64,000 bases of DNA from Paenibacillus sp. FSL H8-0079. GTDB lineage: Bacteria; Bacillota; Bacilli; Paenibacillales; Paenibacillaceae. Shown here piece after piece: positions 46,926 through 57,891 of this stretch (position 1 is the stretch's first letter; every line of letters begins with the position of its first letter). A program made the translations under genes and the position numbers. The notes under the pieces are model-generated. The model was not told the DNA's origin. It searched no databases and saw nothing but the letters and a program-made list of their open reading frames with translations. The stretch lies in contig NZ_CP150300.1 in NCBI RefSeq assembly GCF_037991315.1, positions 5,084,001 to 5,148,000 of the forward strand. Direction: 5' to 3'.

Positions 46926-47717
46926 TCATTTCCTGGATTTCAGATGAAAAGCTCCTCCTCGAATATCCACTTGGAATTCACTTTTTCTACTTTTGTGTAT
47001 TAGATCGTTGCTGTTCCCATGAAGGGGAGTCAAATCAAATTCACTTTTTAACGCTCCTGATCTTCTTTTAAGTATGATTCGGAAACCTTCGTTATCTGGA
47101 ATGGAAACCACTGCCTTTGCCCCTGTGGATACGGAATGCAATCTCTCTGGCATCTTGAGACAGTCCATATTTAATTCTCTGCCTGTTGTGGTAATTTGCA
47201 AGTGACGAAACTCCCCCGAAATGTCGATCTTGGCTGAACTGGATTGAAGATTAAGCTTATCTGCAATAAGGTGTTGTACTTTCACTACGGATACCACTGC
47301 GCACAGTTCAAGCTCCTCCATCCTCCCTGATAGATCTACATGACCTGAGGTGATCTTGCATTGACAGCGAGTGGCCAGAAGCCGATTCAACCGGAGTTTT
47401 CCTCCTGTGGAGTTTAGCAAAATACTGTTAAAAACCCGAGTTGGTAGCTGAATCTTCAATACTGTTCGACCTACGTTTAACCCGATGAGTCCTCCCCTTT
47501 TTCTCCCGTCCACAATGCTTAAGGTATCCCCTCGTATGTTAACTTGCATCAGCCTTCGCTTGGAAAACCACGCATCCGCATATTGCATAACGTGAATCAG
47601 TTCATCCACACTCGGAAGAACTATGATATCTCCTGACAACCAATTTAACTGTATATCATGAATGGGTTGATCAATGTCTATGCTCTTGCATATGGCAAGC
47701 TCACTACTTTTCAACAT
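46926..47717 (-). CDS. DUF4097-type beta-repeat protein
   Basis: The 263-residue protein is built of short alternating strands (IQLNWLSGDIIVLPS, VNIRGDTLSIVDGR, CQCKITSGHVDLSGRMEELEL, ADKLNLQSSSAKIDISGEFRHLQI), the pattern of DUF4097 putative adhesin-like proteins. It has no signal peptide or membrane helix, so it is probably cytoplasmic. The start is ATG 47717, after GGAGAGGGA. It lies in a TetR-DUF4097-membrane protein unit; such trios often involve membrane-stress regulation, but that is inference. Confidence 0.7.
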   Translation of the reverse strand: MLKSSELAICKSIDIDQPIHDIQLNWLSGDIIVLPSVDELIHVMQYADAWFSKRRLMQVNIRGDTLSIVDGRKRGGLIGLNVGRTVLKIQLPTRVFNSILLNSTGGKLRLNRLLATRCQCKITSGHVDLSGRMEELELCAVVSVVKVQHLIADKLNLQSSSAKIDISGEFRHLQITTTGRELNMDCLKMPERLHSVSTGAKAVVSIPDNEGFRIILKRRSGALKSEFDLTPLHGNSNDLIHKSRKSEFQVDIRGGAFHLKSRK

Positions 47718-47753
47718 CTTCTCCCTCTCCATTTCAAACAATCAGGTGTATGT

Positions 47754-48419
47754 TTATTCCGCCTCCGCATAGCCTCCTGTGCTGGCATGCCGATTCGTAA
47801 TTCGCTGAATGAGCTGTTCGCTAACGATATCTGCTCCCAAGAGTTTCATCATGTGTTGCAAAAACTTAAGCCTTTCCAATGTCTGCTCCTGATTTCTGCC
47901 AAAAAGAAGAGGGTTGATCCAGATATTAACGAGCAGCATGAAGATTTCAGCGCACTCCAGCGGATATTCGACAGAGATCGATCCATCACTCTTGCCTTGC
48001 TCCATGATATTGGCAATAATTCGTGCGTCTTTTAGAACACCCTTCCTGATTCCACCAAGTACAAACTGTGGATTCTTGATCTGAGTGCTTAGAACCTGAT
48101 CTATTGAGTTGGATTGGATTCCAGGATCAACGATAATATTTTCCAAAATACTGATGAGCTTCTGTCTGGCATTCGGAGCATGCGTGTTCTGGATGAGTTC
48201 CATAAACATATCTTCTGCCCGCCCAAGCTCCTTCTCCATCACTGCACTGAGAATATCCTCCTTAGACTTGAAGTGATGATATATTGCACCTTTGGACATA
48301 CCTAATTCATCTATAATGTCTTGAATACTGGTCTTTTCATATCCCTTTTCGGTAAACATTTGAGTTGAAACTGCCAGAATCAGGTCCAGTGTCTGCTCAG
48401 GGTATTTATTTCTAGCCAT
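47754..48419 (-). CDS. TetR/AcrR-family transcriptional regulator
   Basis: A 221-residue regulator. The N-terminal helix-turn-helix reads ILAVSTQMFTEKGYEKTSIQDIIDELGMSKGAIYHHFKSKEDIL. The long C-terminal ligand domain is family-specific. The start is ATG 48419, four to five bases after GGAGGG. It probably represses its own operon through the palindrome at 48436-48452, and the downstream DUF4097 and membrane-protein genes are likely cotranscribed. Confidence 0.88.
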   Translation of the reverse strand: MARNKYPEQTLDLILAVSTQMFTEKGYEKTSIQDIIDELGMSKGAIYHHFKSKEDILSAVMEKELGRAEDMFMELIQNTHAPNARQKLISILENIIVDPGIQSNSIDQVLSTQIKNPQFVLGGIRKGVLKDARIIANIMEQGKSDGSISVEYPLECAEIFMLLVNIWINPLLFGRNQEQTLERLKFLQHMMKLLGADIVSEQLIQRITNRHASTGGYAEAE

Positions 48420-48435
48420 AAGTCCCTCCTTATAC

Positions 48436-48485
48436 ATACCAACGGTCGGTATCTATAATATAGAGTATGTTGGTCTTACTGTAAA
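48436..48485 (-). promoter_or_regulatory. TetR gene promoter and operator
   Basis: On the minus strand TTTACA (48480-48485) and TATATT (48457-48462) are 17 bases apart. Immediately downstream is ATACCAACGGTCGGTAT (48436-48452), an imperfect palindrome (7 of 8 pairs) in the ACCGACCGTTGGT style used by many TetR proteins. It covers the expected transcription start. Confidence 0.7.
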
Positions 48486-48510
48486 TATGAGGAATTTAAG
48501 AAAAGAAGAA

Positions 48511-48552
48511 GGATCTCCGTTGAAATACCTCATGGGTATAATAGCGGAGACC
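48511..48552 (-). terminator. Intrinsic terminator of the ABC transporter gene
   Basis: A GGTCTCCG / CGGAGATCC stem with an inner ATACC-CATGA-GGTAT hairpin, followed by TTCTTCTTTTCTT on the minus strand, 16 bases past the stop codon. Confidence 0.75.
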
Positions 48553-48567
48553 CTGCATTAATGGGAA

Positions 48568-50367
48568 TTACTCTTCGTTTTGTACTGTAACTGCATTGCC
48601 TTCCTGTGCCACAAACTGCTTCTGCGCTAATTCACGGTATACCGGATGATTGCTAATTAATTCCGTATGAGTTCCTGTTCCGGTAACATGTCCATGCTCC
48701 AATACAACAATCTGATCGGAATCCACAACTGTGGACAGTCGGTGTGCGATCACGATCGTGGTTCTGCCTTCCATCAGGTTGGACAAAGCCTGTTGTACTT
48801 CATACTCCGAGGTACTGTCCAGACTGGATGTCGCTTCATCCAACATGAGAATATCCGGACTGCGCAGTAAGGCACGAGCAATAGCAATCCGTTGACGTTG
48901 GCCCCCGGATAACTTGATTCCTCTCTCGCCCACTTCCGTGTCATATCCCTGTGGCAGCTTGTCGATGAAATCGGCAGAATAGGCCATCTCAGCAGCTCGC
49001 CGGATCTCATCCATCGTGACCTCACGGTTCAATCCGTAGGTCATATTATCTCGGATTGAACCCGCCATAAGCGGACTTTCCTGAGATACATACCCGATTT
49101 TGCTACGCCAGGAGGCCAAAGAATAATCGGTTATCGCTTGTCCTCCATACGAAATATGGCCTGAATCGGGCATATAGAACTGCTCCATCAAGGAGAACAG
49201 TGTTGATTTTCCGCTACCGCTGGGACCGACAATGGCTGTCACTTTTTGTGTAGGTACCGTCAGATTGATTCCGTGCAGCACTTCCTCACCTGTAACATAG
49301 GAAAAGTGTACATCATGGAATGCAATCGTCTCATTTCCTTTTGGAGCTATCTTGGTGCTGTCATGTGGCTCTTCCTCATCGGCAAGGATCGCTTGTATGC
49401 GCTCCGTTGCACCTACGACTTTTTGCAAACGGGAGTATAGCGTCGTGAATTGTCCCATTGGCATAATGACCTGGAACAACAGCAAAATGAACGCAACCAG
49501 TTCACCAGGCGACAACAGTCCAGACGCTACACGCATTCCTCCCACACCCAGAATAACGACCAGTACGGCAGTCATGACAAATGTAAACAAAGGACCGATC
49601 AGGGCAAGGATGCGGGCTTCCTGCAAACCAAAAGCGAACATTTTACGAATACGGGAATCCCCTGCTTCCACTTCCTGTTTCTCCGTGCCGTAGGCTTTGA
49701 CCAAGCGGATCTCGCCAATAACCTGACTGAGCACGGATGTAAGACCTGCCATCTCATCCTGCTGCTTCTTGGAGATCTTGTACATCTTCTTACCGACCGG
49801 CAATAGAATCAACAGCGTAAGTGGTACCAAACTCAGAATAATGAGCGACATCACCCAATCCAAGTAAAATAGTAATGCCGCGCCACCCACAACAGCAACG
49901 ATGTTGGACACAAAGGAAACCAGATAGTCTGCGATCAACGTCATGATCTGGCTTGTATCATTGGTAATCCGACTCATCGTATCGCCTGTCCGATTACGAT
50001 CAAAATACGGCATTCGTAGCGACAATACCTTGTTCCACAGCTTGGTGCGAAGTGTTGCGACGACGCGTTGTCCGGCGTAATTTAACATATAAATGCTAAT
50101 ACCCGAGGCAATCGCCTGAATTACAAATGCCCCAAGCAATAACAAAATAACAGATTTGTTCAATGCCGAAGTGGTTAATCCATCAATCAGACCTTTGGTC
50201 ATCAATGGCACGATCAGTCCGGCTGTTGTTTGAATCAGGGTTAAGATGAGGGCAAGAATCAAAATCAGTTTTGGCGGATTTGTGGAAGCGATAAGCTTGA
50301 CGAAATCCTTAAATCCCTTTTTTCCTACCTTCGGTTCATTCTGCCCTGCTTGTTGTTGCTCTTCCAT
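48568..50367 (-). CDS. ABC multidrug-type exporter (half-transporter, BmrA-like)
   Basis: This 599-residue half-transporter has six membrane helices (residues about 25-315) followed by the ATPase domain: Walker A VGPSGSGKSTLFSLMEQF near 390, Q-loop YVSQESPLMAGSIRDN near 430, signature LSGGQRQRIAIARAL near 495, and Walker B ILMLDEATSSLD near 515. It works as a homodimer, most like BmrA-type drug exporters. The start is ATG 50367, seven to eight bases after GGGAGG; the frame is open to 50397 without support. Its substrate is unknown. Confidence 0.9.
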   Translation of the reverse strand: MEEQQQAGQNEPKVGKKGFKDFVKLIASTNPPKLILILALILTLIQTTAGLIVPLMTKGLIDGLTTSALNKSVILLLLGAFVIQAIASGISIYMLNYAGQRVVATLRTKLWNKVLSLRMPYFDRNRTGDTMSRITNDTSQIMTLIADYLVSFVSNIVAVVGGAALLFYLDWVMSLIILSLVPLTLLILLPVGKKMYKISKKQQDEMAGLTSVLSQVIGEIRLVKAYGTEKQEVEAGDSRIRKMFAFGLQEARILALIGPLFTFVMTAVLVVILGVGGMRVASGLLSPGELVAFILLLFQVIMPMGQFTTLYSRLQKVVGATERIQAILADEEEPHDSTKIAPKGNETIAFHDVHFSYVTGEEVLHGINLTVPTQKVTAIVGPSGSGKSTLFSLMEQFYMPDSGHISYGGQAITDYSLASWRSKIGYVSQESPLMAGSIRDNMTYGLNREVTMDEIRRAAEMAYSADFIDKLPQGYDTEVGERGIKLSGGQRQRIAIARALLRSPDILMLDEATSSLDSTSEYEVQQALSNLMEGRTTIVIAHRLSTVVDSDQIVVLEHGHVTGTGTHTELISNHPVYRELAQKQFVAQEGNAVTVQNEE

Positions 50368-50457
50368 TCCCGTTCCTCCCGTTCTCCATCTGCTCACCAG
50401 AGATCATACGTATGAACTTACATGACGTTGCCTTTTGTTGTTTAATTTAACACAGCT

Positions 50458-51756
50458 TTACAAAACTCCATGCAACACAAAATTGGCTAAAAAGAGGATG
50501 GATATGCCATACATGACCACAGGCACCTGTTTACCTTGACCTGCTGCCAGCTTCGCTAAGGGATAGGCAATAAATCCAAACGCCATACCGTCCACGATGC
50601 TATATGTAAATGGAATCATGACCATGATCAGAAATGCTGGGAACGCCTCTGTGAAGTCACCAAAATCCATATCTTTCACACCTTGCACCATCAGGCCACC
50701 AATAATGATCAAAATGGGAGCAATCGCACTGTCCGGAATGTAACCGAGTAGCGGGATGAAGAAGAACGTAGCTCCGAATAACACGGCTGTAACGAGCGGA
50801 GTCAAACCTGTGCGACCGCCTGCCGCAATTCCGGCTGTAGTCTCTGCTGCAGCAACTGGAGGACTGCTTCCGAATACACCTGCCAGCACGGTGCTAATGG
50901 ATAGGGCACGCAAACTTCCTTTGAACCGCTCTGGACGACCAATCATCTGTGTCTGAGCGGTAATTAATCCGATATTTTCGAACACTACAATTAGCAGTAG
51001 CAAAAATACCGCGATCCAGAACGCGACATCAGCCAACTTCATCAAAGACAATTCGCCAAACAAACCGCCGTATTGACGCAGCGCATCCATCGCTGATACG
51101 GATTCACCCGGGTTCACTGCTCCAAGTACATAGGCAAGGCCTGTCCCGACCAGAATACTGATCAGAAGTCCCCCCTGTACATTTCGTATAAATAAAATCA
51201 AGGCAAGCACCAGCGTAACGCAGGCTGTAATGACATTCGGATCATTGAAATGCCCAATCGCGACAAACGTGGTCTGATGTGCGATGACGATTCCACTTTT
51301 TTGTAAACCGATAAATGTCAGAAACAAACCAATCCCGACCGTAATGCCATGCTGCAGATTTTTCGGGATCGCTTCGCTGATCATTTTGTATAGTGACGTA
51401 AACGCAACAATGGCAAACAGTATACCTGTAACGGTAACAACAGCCAGCGCTTCTTGCCAGCTTAATTTCATAGAATGTACGAGTGTATACGTAAAAAATG
51501 CATTAATCCCCATTCCGGGTACTACGATAATCGGTGATTTTCCGCCAAATGCCATGAGCAAACAGCCTGCAATGGACGTCAGCAGGGTTCCAACCATGGC
51601 CGCCTGTAAGGGCATCCCGGCATCCGAAAGAATTGTAGCATTGACCATAACGATATAGACCACGGCAAAATAGGAAATGGCTCCCGCCACAATTTCCTTC
51701 TTCCACTGGTCTCCTGGCTCCATGCCAAGACGTCTGGTCATCCATCCGTGTTTCAT
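50458..51756 (-). CDS. Purine permease, NCS2 AzgA-like
   Basis: A 432-residue permease with about 12-14 helices: EIVAGAISYFAVVYIVMVNATILSDAGMP near residue 20, PGMGINAFFTYTLV near 80, and GLTPLVTAVLFGATFFFIPLLGYIPDSAIAP near 325. The pattern is that of AzgA-type adenine/guanine/hypoxanthine transporters such as PbuG and PbuO rather than uracil or xanthine permeases. Its upstream region was checked for a purine riboswitch and none was seen. Confidence 0.88.
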   Translation of the reverse strand: MKHGWMTRRLGMEPGDQWKKEIVAGAISYFAVVYIVMVNATILSDAGMPLQAAMVGTLLTSIAGCLLMAFGGKSPIIVVPGMGINAFFTYTLVHSMKLSWQEALAVVTVTGILFAIVAFTSLYKMISEAIPKNLQHGITVGIGLFLTFIGLQKSGIVIAHQTTFVAIGHFNDPNVITACVTLVLALILFIRNVQGGLLISILVGTGLAYVLGAVNPGESVSAMDALRQYGGLFGELSLMKLADVAFWIAVFLLLLIVVFENIGLITAQTQMIGRPERFKGSLRALSISTVLAGVFGSSPPVAAAETTAGIAAGGRTGLTPLVTAVLFGATFFFIPLLGYIPDSAIAPILIIIGGLMVQGVKDMDFGDFTEAFPAFLIMVMIPFTYSIVDGMAFGFIAYPLAKLAAGQGKQVPVVMYGISILFLANFVLHGVL

Positions 51757-51947
51757 TTCGTTCTATTCCCCTCTCTGTAGCCGCAAATTCATTATGTATG
51801 TATCATCATTTCGCGCAGCAGTGAATATCATACACGGTTTTGACTTTGAAGTACATGATGTAACTCTGACATTTATCTAGAGATGCAGTTCGGCTATCAT
51901 AGACGATTGACGTCCCGTTGCTCCGTCTTTCGACGTATGACCTACAC

Positions 51948-51985
51948 AAAAAAGCGCAGATGCCTTATCGGCATCCACGCTTTTT
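51948..51985 (-). terminator. Intrinsic terminator of the hisS-aspS-tcdA operon
   Basis: AAAAAGCGCAGATGCC pairs with GGCATCCACGCTTTTT around a TTATC loop, with Ts on the minus strand. It ends the block just past the tcdA stop codon. Confidence 0.88.
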
Positions 51986-51999
51986 CAGTTGGCAGCATG

Positions 52000-52758
52000 T
52001 TACTGCTGTTTGTTCTCTGCAATTTCTAACAAATCCTTAACGGCAACACTGACCATAATCAGTCCAGCTACCGGAGGCACGAATGAGTTACTCGCAGGTG
52101 GCTGTTTAGCCTTACGAATTTCCGGAGCATTCTCGGGAACGATTTTTTGTGTTACGTCCTCACGCGGTTTCATCGGCTTTTCAGTCGAGAAGACCACTTT
52201 CACACCTTTTTTAATGCCGTCTTTACGAAGTGTCGTACGCACAACACGAGCAATCGGGTCCATGGTCGTTTTCGAAATATCCGCAACCTGGAATTTCGTC
52301 GGGTCCATTTTATTCGCCGCACCCATGCTGGAAATCATCGGAATTTTACGTTTCAGACACTCTTTAATGAGATGGATTTTATAGATAATCGTGTCGGATG
52401 CATCCAGCACATAATCCAGTTCATATTTGAACAATTCCTCATACGTTTCTTCCGTGTAAAACATATTCAGGGCAATCGCATCACATTCCGGATTGATCAG
52501 TTTCACACGCTCCACCATCAGATCCGCTTTCTTCTGCCCCACTGTCGTAGTCAGCGCATGAATCTGGCGGTTAATGTTGGTGATGTCCACTACGTCTTTA
52601 TCAATCAGGATGATGCGCCCAACCCCGCTACGGGCAAGAGCTTCTACAGCAATACCACCTACGCCGCCAATACCGAGCACAGCGACTGTACTATTCTTCA
52701 ACGTATCCAGACCTTCAGGTCCGATCGCAAGTTCTGTTCTTGAAAATTGATGGAGCAT
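52000..52758 (-). CDS. tcdA: tRNA threonylcarbamoyladenosine dehydratase
   Basis: TcdA (YrvM, CsdL) is an E1-like ATP-dependent enzyme that cyclises t6A37 in tRNA to ct6A. The 252-residue protein shows TVAVLGIGGVGGIAVEALARSGVG near residue 28 (nucleotide binding), DKDVVDITNINRQIHAL near 55, and DASDTIIYKIHL near 120. It lies 18 bases after aspS, as in B. subtilis. Confidence 0.92.
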   Translation of the reverse strand: MLHQFSRTELAIGPEGLDTLKNSTVAVLGIGGVGGIAVEALARSGVGRIILIDKDVVDITNINRQIHALTTTVGQKKADLMVERVKLINPECDAIALNMFYTEETYEELFKYELDYVLDASDTIIYKIHLIKECLKRKIPMISSMGAANKMDPTKFQVADISKTTMDPIARVVRTTLRKDGIKKGVKVVFSTEKPMKPREDVTQKIVPENAPEIRKAKQPPASNSFVPPVAGLIMVSVAVKDLLEIAENKQQ

Positions 52759-52776
52759 TGAGAATCGATGCCTCCT

Positions 52777-54555
52777 TTATTTCTTTTCCGCTACCTGTTT
52801 AAGGGCTACGCGGATGTGAAGTTGTTCCAATTGAGAGTCATCCACTTCGGAAGGTGCATTCATGAGCAGATCCGTTGCACTTGCTGTTTTCGGGAAGGCA
52901 ATCGTTTCACGCAGATTCGTACGGCCTGCCAGCAACATGACGAGACGGTCCAGACCAAAGGCAATACCACCATGTGGTGGAGTTCCATATTCGAATGCTT
53001 CTAACAGATAGCCGAATTTCTCATTCGCTACTTCTGTAGAGAGTCCAAGGGCAGCAAACATTTTCTCTTGAACATCACGTTTGTAGATACGCATCGAACC
53101 GCCACCTACTTCATAACCATTGAGAACAAGGTCATAGGCTTGAGCGCGAATTGCACCCGGATCAGTGTCGAACAGATGCACATCTTCGTCTTTTGGACGA
53201 GTGAACGGATGGTGTTCTGCCACATAACGTTTTGCATCTTCATCATATCCGAGGAGCGGGAAGTCCACAACCCAAGCAAATTTGAATTTGCTGTCATCAA
53301 TCAGACCAAGTTGACGGCCGATTTTCAGACGCAATGCGCCCAGAACGTCAGCAACCACTTTTTTGGTGTCTGCGGAGAAGAGCAGCAAGTCGCCATCTTC
53401 AGCACCTGTACGTTCTTTGACAGCTTCGATTTCTTCAGGCGTGAAGAACTTCACGATTGGCCCTTTGAACTCGCCGTCTTTCACTTGAATCCAAGCTAGA
53501 CCTTTCGCACCGTAACGTGCAGCAAATGGTCCAAGATCATCGATCTCTTTACGACTCCATGTGCCACAGCCTTTAGCGTTCAATACTTTGACTTCTCCAC
53601 CTTTTTCGATGACAGAAGCAAATACTTTCACACCACTGTTTGCTACGATATCGTTCATTTCAACCAGTTCCATACCAAAGCGCAGATCTGGTTTGTCTGA
53701 ACCATATTTGCCCATTGCATCTGCATACGTAATCCGTTGGAAAGGTAGTTCCAGCTCAATACCTTTGGTTTCACGTAGCAATTTGGCCATCAGTTCTTCC
53801 ATCATTGGCAGCAGGTCATCCTGTTGCAAGAAAGAAGTCTCGATGTCGACTTGAGTGAATTCTGGTTGACGGTCTGCACGCAGATCCTCATCCCGGAAAC
53901 AACGAGCGATCTGATAATAACGCTCAACGCCACCCACCATCAGCAACTGTTTGTAGATTTGTGGGGATTGTGGCAAGGCGAAGAATTCACCTTCATGTAC
54001 ACGGCTCGGTACGAGATAATCACGCGCACCTTCCGGGGAGCTCTTGGTTAGGATTGGTGTTTCCACTTCAACGAACTCTTCTCCATCCAGGTAGTCACGG
54101 AACACTTTGGATGCTTTGGAACGCAGTTTCAATGTTTCGAACATTTCCGGACGACGCAGGTCCAGGTAACGATATTTCAGACGAAGAGATTCATCAACTT
54201 CGACACCATCTTCAATGAAGAATGGAGGTGTTTTTGCCGCGTTCAGCACTTCGATTTCTGTAATTTGAACTTCAATTTCGCCTGTAGGCAGGTTTTTGTT
54301 AACTGTTTCTGCATCACGTTTAACGACTTTACCCGTTACAGCGATAACATACTCGCTACGTACGCGATCTGCGATTTGTAGAGCTTCACCGGAATAAGCC
54401 GGGTTAAAGACAACTTGTACAATCCCGCTGCGATCACGCAGGTCGATGAAGAGTACGCCCCCCAAGTCACGACGGGTCTGAACCCAACCGTTTAATGTTA
54501 CTGTTTCACCGATGTGTGCGGGTGTTAATGCGCCGCAATGATGACTTCTTTTCAT
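52777..54555 (-). CDS. aspS: Aspartate--tRNA ligase
   Basis: A 592-residue class II synthetase. It has the N-terminal anticodon-binding OB fold ([29 protein letters not shown]), a motif 2 region with [20 protein letters not shown] near 215, the bacterial GAD insertion (residues 290-400), and motif 3 [16 protein letters not shown] near 530. The start is ATG 54555 after GAGGAG. It is 214 bases downstream of hisS in the same operon and has no T-box of its own, so the hisS leader probably controls both. Confidence 0.96.
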   Translation of the reverse strand: MKRSHHCGALTPAHIGETVTLNGWVQTRRDLGGVLFIDLRDRSGIVQVVFNPAYSGEALQIADRVRSEYVIAVTGKVVKRDAETVNKNLPTGEIEVQITEIEVLNAAKTPPFFIEDGVEVDESLRLKYRYLDLRRPEMFETLKLRSKASKVFRDYLDGEEFVEVETPILTKSSPEGARDYLVPSRVHEGEFFALPQSPQIYKQLLMVGGVERYYQIARCFRDEDLRADRQPEFTQVDIETSFLQQDDLLPMMEELMAKLLRETKGIELELPFQRITYADAMGKYGSDKPDLRFGMELVEMNDIVANSGVKVFASVIEKGGEVKVLNAKGCGTWSRKEIDDLGPFAARYGAKGLAWIQVKDGEFKGPIVKFFTPEEIEAVKERTGAEDGDLLLFSADTKKVVADVLGALRLKIGRQLGLIDDSKFKFAWVVDFPLLGYDEDAKRYVAEHHPFTRPKDEDVHLFDTDPGAIRAQAYDLVLNGYEVGGGSMRIYKRDVQEKMFAALGLSTEVANEKFGYLLEAFEYGTPPHGGIAFGLDRLVMLLAGRTNLRETIAFPKTASATDLLMNAPSEVDDSQLEQLHIRVALKQVAEKK

Positions 54556-54769
54556 AACCAAACTCCTCATTATGTGAATTTCCGTTCTGTATGGGCAGTT
54601 AGTGCCTGCTCTTCAACAGTCCGGTTACGTGTAGACCATGTATTCGAAAAGGCATGTTACCTCTGGCTCGCCAACTTCCGCTTAATTGGAATCGTCGGTG
54701 AACCTCAGTAAATCTTGCCGGATCAATTGTTTTACTTGAATGTTTAAGATTTAATGTAACACTTCGTGC

Positions 54770-56023
54770 TCATTTACCTTCGCGAATTGCCGCTACCAGA
54801 TCATCCAGCTTCACGGTTTGTTGCTCACCCGTATCCATCGACTTGAGGGCGATCTCACCACGCTCCAGCTCGTCATCACCAAGGATGGCAGTGTAGCGGG
54901 ATTTGAAACGGTCAGCTGATTTCATCTGTGCTTTCATCTTGCGGCCCAGATAATCACGTTCACCAGACAGTCCAGACTGACGAAGTTTGAACAACAAACG
55001 GTTCACTTCACGATCAGCAGCCTCTCCCAGAGCAACAAAGTACACATCCAGTGGAGCCAGCGTAGTAACCTCAATATTTTGGTGCTCCAGAATCAGTTGA
55101 ATGCGTTCCAGACCAATACCGAAGCCGATGCCCGGCTGATCAGGTCCACCGATATCTCCAACAAGTCCATTGTATCGGCCACCGCCGCCAACCGTATCAA
55201 TCGCTCCAATTCCTTGGGCTTTTAATTCAAACGCAGTCAGTGTGTAATAATCCAGGCCCCGTACCAAGCGATTGTTCACAGCATAATCTACTCCGAAATC
55301 ATCCAGGTATGCCTGCAGCTTGGCGAAGTGATTCAAAGACTCTTCATCCAGGCTATCCAGTATGGACGGTGCCCCTACGAATTTGTCCTGATCGACTTTG
55401 CAGTCAAGCACACGCAGCGGATTACGCTCCATACGGGACTGACAGTCCTTGCACAGGCTGTCTTTCATCGGTCTGAGGAACCCAAGTAACGTCTCGCGGT
55501 ATTCTGCACGGCTGGTCGAGTTACCAACGGAGTTGATCTCCACTTTGACATCCTTCAAGCCGAGTTCTACACACAACTGGTAGCCCAGTGCGATTACTTC
55601 CGCATCAATTGCCGGGTCCAGCGCACCGATGGCTTCTACACCAAACTGGTGGAACTGACGCTGACGACCTGCCTGCGGGCGCTCATACCGGAACATCGGA
55701 CCGATGTAATAGAGCTTGCTCACATCCGGTTCGCCGTAGATTTTGTTCTCTACATACGCACGGACAACACCCGCTGTTCCCTCCGGACGAAGCGTCATGC
55801 TGCGATTGCCTTTGTCATCAAAGGTATACATTTCTTTCTCAACGATATCGGTAGTCTCTCCTACACCGCGTACAAATAAAGAAGTCTGTTCGAAGATCGG
55901 TGTACGAATCTCGCGATAATTAAACCGTCGACATAGATCTCGTGCTTTTTCTTCTACATACTGCCATTTCTCGACAACTCCAGGCAGTAAATCCTGCGTT
56001 CCAGTCGGTTTTTGAAAAGCCAT
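54770..56023 (-). CDS. hisS: Histidine--tRNA ligase
   Basis: A 417-residue class II synthetase: [18 protein letters not shown] at the start, motif 2 [25 protein letters not shown] near 110, the HisA-type motif [15 protein letters not shown] near 260, and GFGIGLERI near 310. The start is ATG 56023, six bases after GGAGGGA; the frame runs on to 56200 through the T-box leader. Regulated with aspS by uncharged tRNA-His. Confidence 0.96.
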   Translation of the reverse strand: MAFQKPTGTQDLLPGVVEKWQYVEEKARDLCRRFNYREIRTPIFEQTSLFVRGVGETTDIVEKEMYTFDDKGNRSMTLRPEGTAGVVRAYVENKIYGEPDVSKLYYIGPMFRYERPQAGRQRQFHQFGVEAIGALDPAIDAEVIALGYQLCVELGLKDVKVEINSVGNSTSRAEYRETLLGFLRPMKDSLCKDCQSRMERNPLRVLDCKVDQDKFVGAPSILDSLDEESLNHFAKLQAYLDDFGVDYAVNNRLVRGLDYYTLTAFELKAQGIGAIDTVGGGGRYNGLVGDIGGPDQPGIGFGIGLERIQLILEHQNIEVTTLAPLDVYFVALGEAADREVNRLLFKLRQSGLSGERDYLGRKMKAQMKSADRFKSRYTAILGDDELERGEIALKSMDTGEQQTVKLDDLVAAIREGK

Positions 56024-56058
56024 AATGATCCCTCCAGCATTGATTTTCTCTATATAAC

Positions 56059-56420
56059 AAAAAAATCCCTCGCCCTGTCGCTGTGTATACAGCAAACAAA
56101 GGGACGAGAGATTGTGTAATATACATTCACCCGTGGTACCACCCACATTCCGGAAAACCTGACACTTTAGCCGTTCAGGTGATATCTGGTGACTCAACAT
56201 TGCCTAGGGCATTGTGACCAAGCAGATATTCCGCTCTACGTGTAACGCACGTCCTGCGCAGGCCGGCTACTGGTCAACAGATCATGTCTGCTGTGTTCGC
56301 CGTCTGTTCTCGGGGAAGTCATTCGTCCGCTCATCAAGAGAATCCTTACAGCCTGGGGATTCCTCTCTGGTCATGTGGGCACGGAGTACTTGGTCCCGTC
56401 ATCAAATCAATAATATAGTT
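56059..56420 (-). ncRNA. T-box leader of hisS-aspS
   Basis: The antiterminator core GGGTGGTACCACGG is at 56131-56144 (minus strand). A terminator (ATCCCTCGCCCT with AGGGACGAGAGAT, 56065-56112) with seven Ts follows, before hisS. Upstream lies a long structured region fitting stem I. A CAC histidine codon in a GAACACAG context (56293-56295) is a candidate specifier; its place in the fold is my inference. Readthrough should require uncharged tRNA-His. Confidence 0.9.
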
Positions 56421-56622
56421 CAAGAAACGACTTAAATTGACTATAGTCAACGTATTATTTTCTGATTGTAATGAACCGCAGTGCTAAAGTCAAGGGTTAA
56501 CACGAAAAGATAGCATTAAAAAAATTTTCTCACACGCTGTACGGTATGGGGAGTCCACTGAAATCACGGCTAATAGAAGCTGGATTCCACCAATGAATTC
56601 CAACTTCTATTGCTTCATAACG
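56421..56622. other. Non-coding stretch with a palindrome and a hairpin
   Basis: TTGACTATAGTCAA (56437-56450) is a perfect 14-bp palindrome; it also contains a TTGACT -35-like box for the hisS leader, and may be an operator. AATAGAAG at 56572 and CTTCTATT near 56611 form a hairpin after the SEC-C gene but without a T run, so it is at best a weak terminator. No gene was seen. Confidence 0.45.
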
Positions 56623-57891
56623 CTATTGTTTTAGCATCCACTTCAACAGATCCGGCGCGCTCGCCCATAAACGGGAATGCATAATGACATATTCAATCGC
56701 TTCGTCGGAGTCGCCCATTCCCACAAAATCAGGGAGGTTAAGCGGCAGTCGCTTCAAACCCAGCAGGTAATCAGGCACATGTTTGTTCACACCCCGGGCT
56801 ACACGGTACAGCATTTTGAGCTGGGAGGTGATTCCATTCTTCTTATACTCCAGAATGATCTGGTCATAGGCAAATGCAGCTGCAGCGTCACCTTTTCCAT
56901 ACTTCTCTAACAATTGCTCCGCCTGATCCAATTGGTTGGTGTACAAATACACAGCAGCGAGCAGGTAACGTGCTCCGGTATTATCTTCCGTATTAAGCTC
57001 CAGAATATGCTCCAGGGTTTGTGCCGCTTCTTTGGCATCTCCGCCAAACCAGCAGGATTCGGCATAGCTTTTGCATATCCGGATATAGGGACGCGTCTCA
57101 TGAAGCCCCCAAAAGTCCCCTTTGTTCTTCTCAAAAAACAGTTCGCCCAGTTCACGTTCGCCAGCAGCGATTCCAGCCTTGAGGTAAGCTCGTGCATCTT
57201 GCTCATCGTCCGATTCCTCAGCAAGAATAAGATACGCATCAGAGCTGTCAGGATACATCTCTAGCGCTGTTTCCGCCAGATGTACTCTCCGTTTGGAAGA
57301 GCTCGCTTCCATCGCCTTAGACAGCAGAGCCTGTGCTTTGTCTTTCGATGTGCCTGGGCCGTTCAGCATCAATAGCTCGTCCGTTTCACCGCCCATGCCG
57401 TATTCTTCGATGTAACTATTCATCTCCTTAACCTTCCGGGAGATCGTGCCTGTCGTTACCTCATATTTATCAGCCAGCTCAGCCTTTGAGACATTGAAGC
57501 CGTATTCCTCGGACAGCAAATACTCAATTGCAGCAGAGAACGAGCCTGTCTTCTTCACAGTAGGGCGGGTCTGACGGGAGTAGCCGTTCCATAGCACCAG
57601 AGCTTCCAAAATCACCTCTGGCTCGTATTGGTTCCTCATGTTCTCAATAGTCTGCAGGGCCAGCTGTTCGTGAGCCGGATGCTCCCATTTCAATTCGCTT
57701 GCCACCATCTTTTTCAGCTTAGTCAAGGTCAGCTTGCTCTCAGGCTGAATGGAGGCTTCCCGAACCGGTTGCTCCGTTGATATTATCCCCAGTATGGATT
57801 CTACTGCAGAGGACTCCTTGTTCAGACAACATTTCTTATATTTTTTCCCACTACCACATGGGCATAAATCATTTCTTCCAACCTTACTCAA
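56623..57891 (-). CDS. SEC-C motif and TPR-like repeat protein
   Basis: This 422-residue protein starts with a SEC-C zinc motif, [22 protein letters not shown], as found at the end of SecA and on many unrelated proteins. A small helical domain and a helix-turn-helix-like segment ([22 protein letters not shown] near 150) follow. From about residue 185 to the end are TPR-like helical repeats ([53 protein letters not shown]). The start is TTG 57891, eight bases after AAGGGGG. It may be an adaptor protein; function is unknown. Confidence 0.78.
   Translation of the reverse strand: MSKVGRNDLCPCGSGKKYKKCCLNKESSAVESILGIISTEQPVREASIQPESKLTLTKLKKMVASELKWEHPAHEQLALQTIENMRNQYEPEVILEALVLWNGYSRQTRPTVKKTGSFSAAIEYLLSEEYGFNVSKAELADKYEVTTGTISRKVKEMNSYIEEYGMGGETDELLMLNGPGTSKDKAQALLSKAMEASSSKRRVHLAETALEMYPDSSDAYLILAEESDDEQDARAYLKAGIAAGERELGELFFEKNKGDFWGLHETRPYIRICKSYAESCWFGGDAKEAAQTLEHILELNTEDNTGARYLLAAVYLYTNQLDQAEQLLEKYGKGDAAAAFAYDQIILEYKKNGITSQLKMLYRVARGVNKHVPDYLLGLKRLPLNLPDFVGMGDSDEAIEYVIMHSRLWASAPDLLKWMLKQ

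Noticed and set aside
51757..51990. Purine riboswitch before the NCS2 permease
   Set aside because: The GTTTCTAC and CCGTAAA-type core segments are absent on the minus strand.
56024..56200. Longer HisS start
   Set aside because: It lies in the T-box leader; the GGAGGGA site and family N-terminus place the start at 56023.
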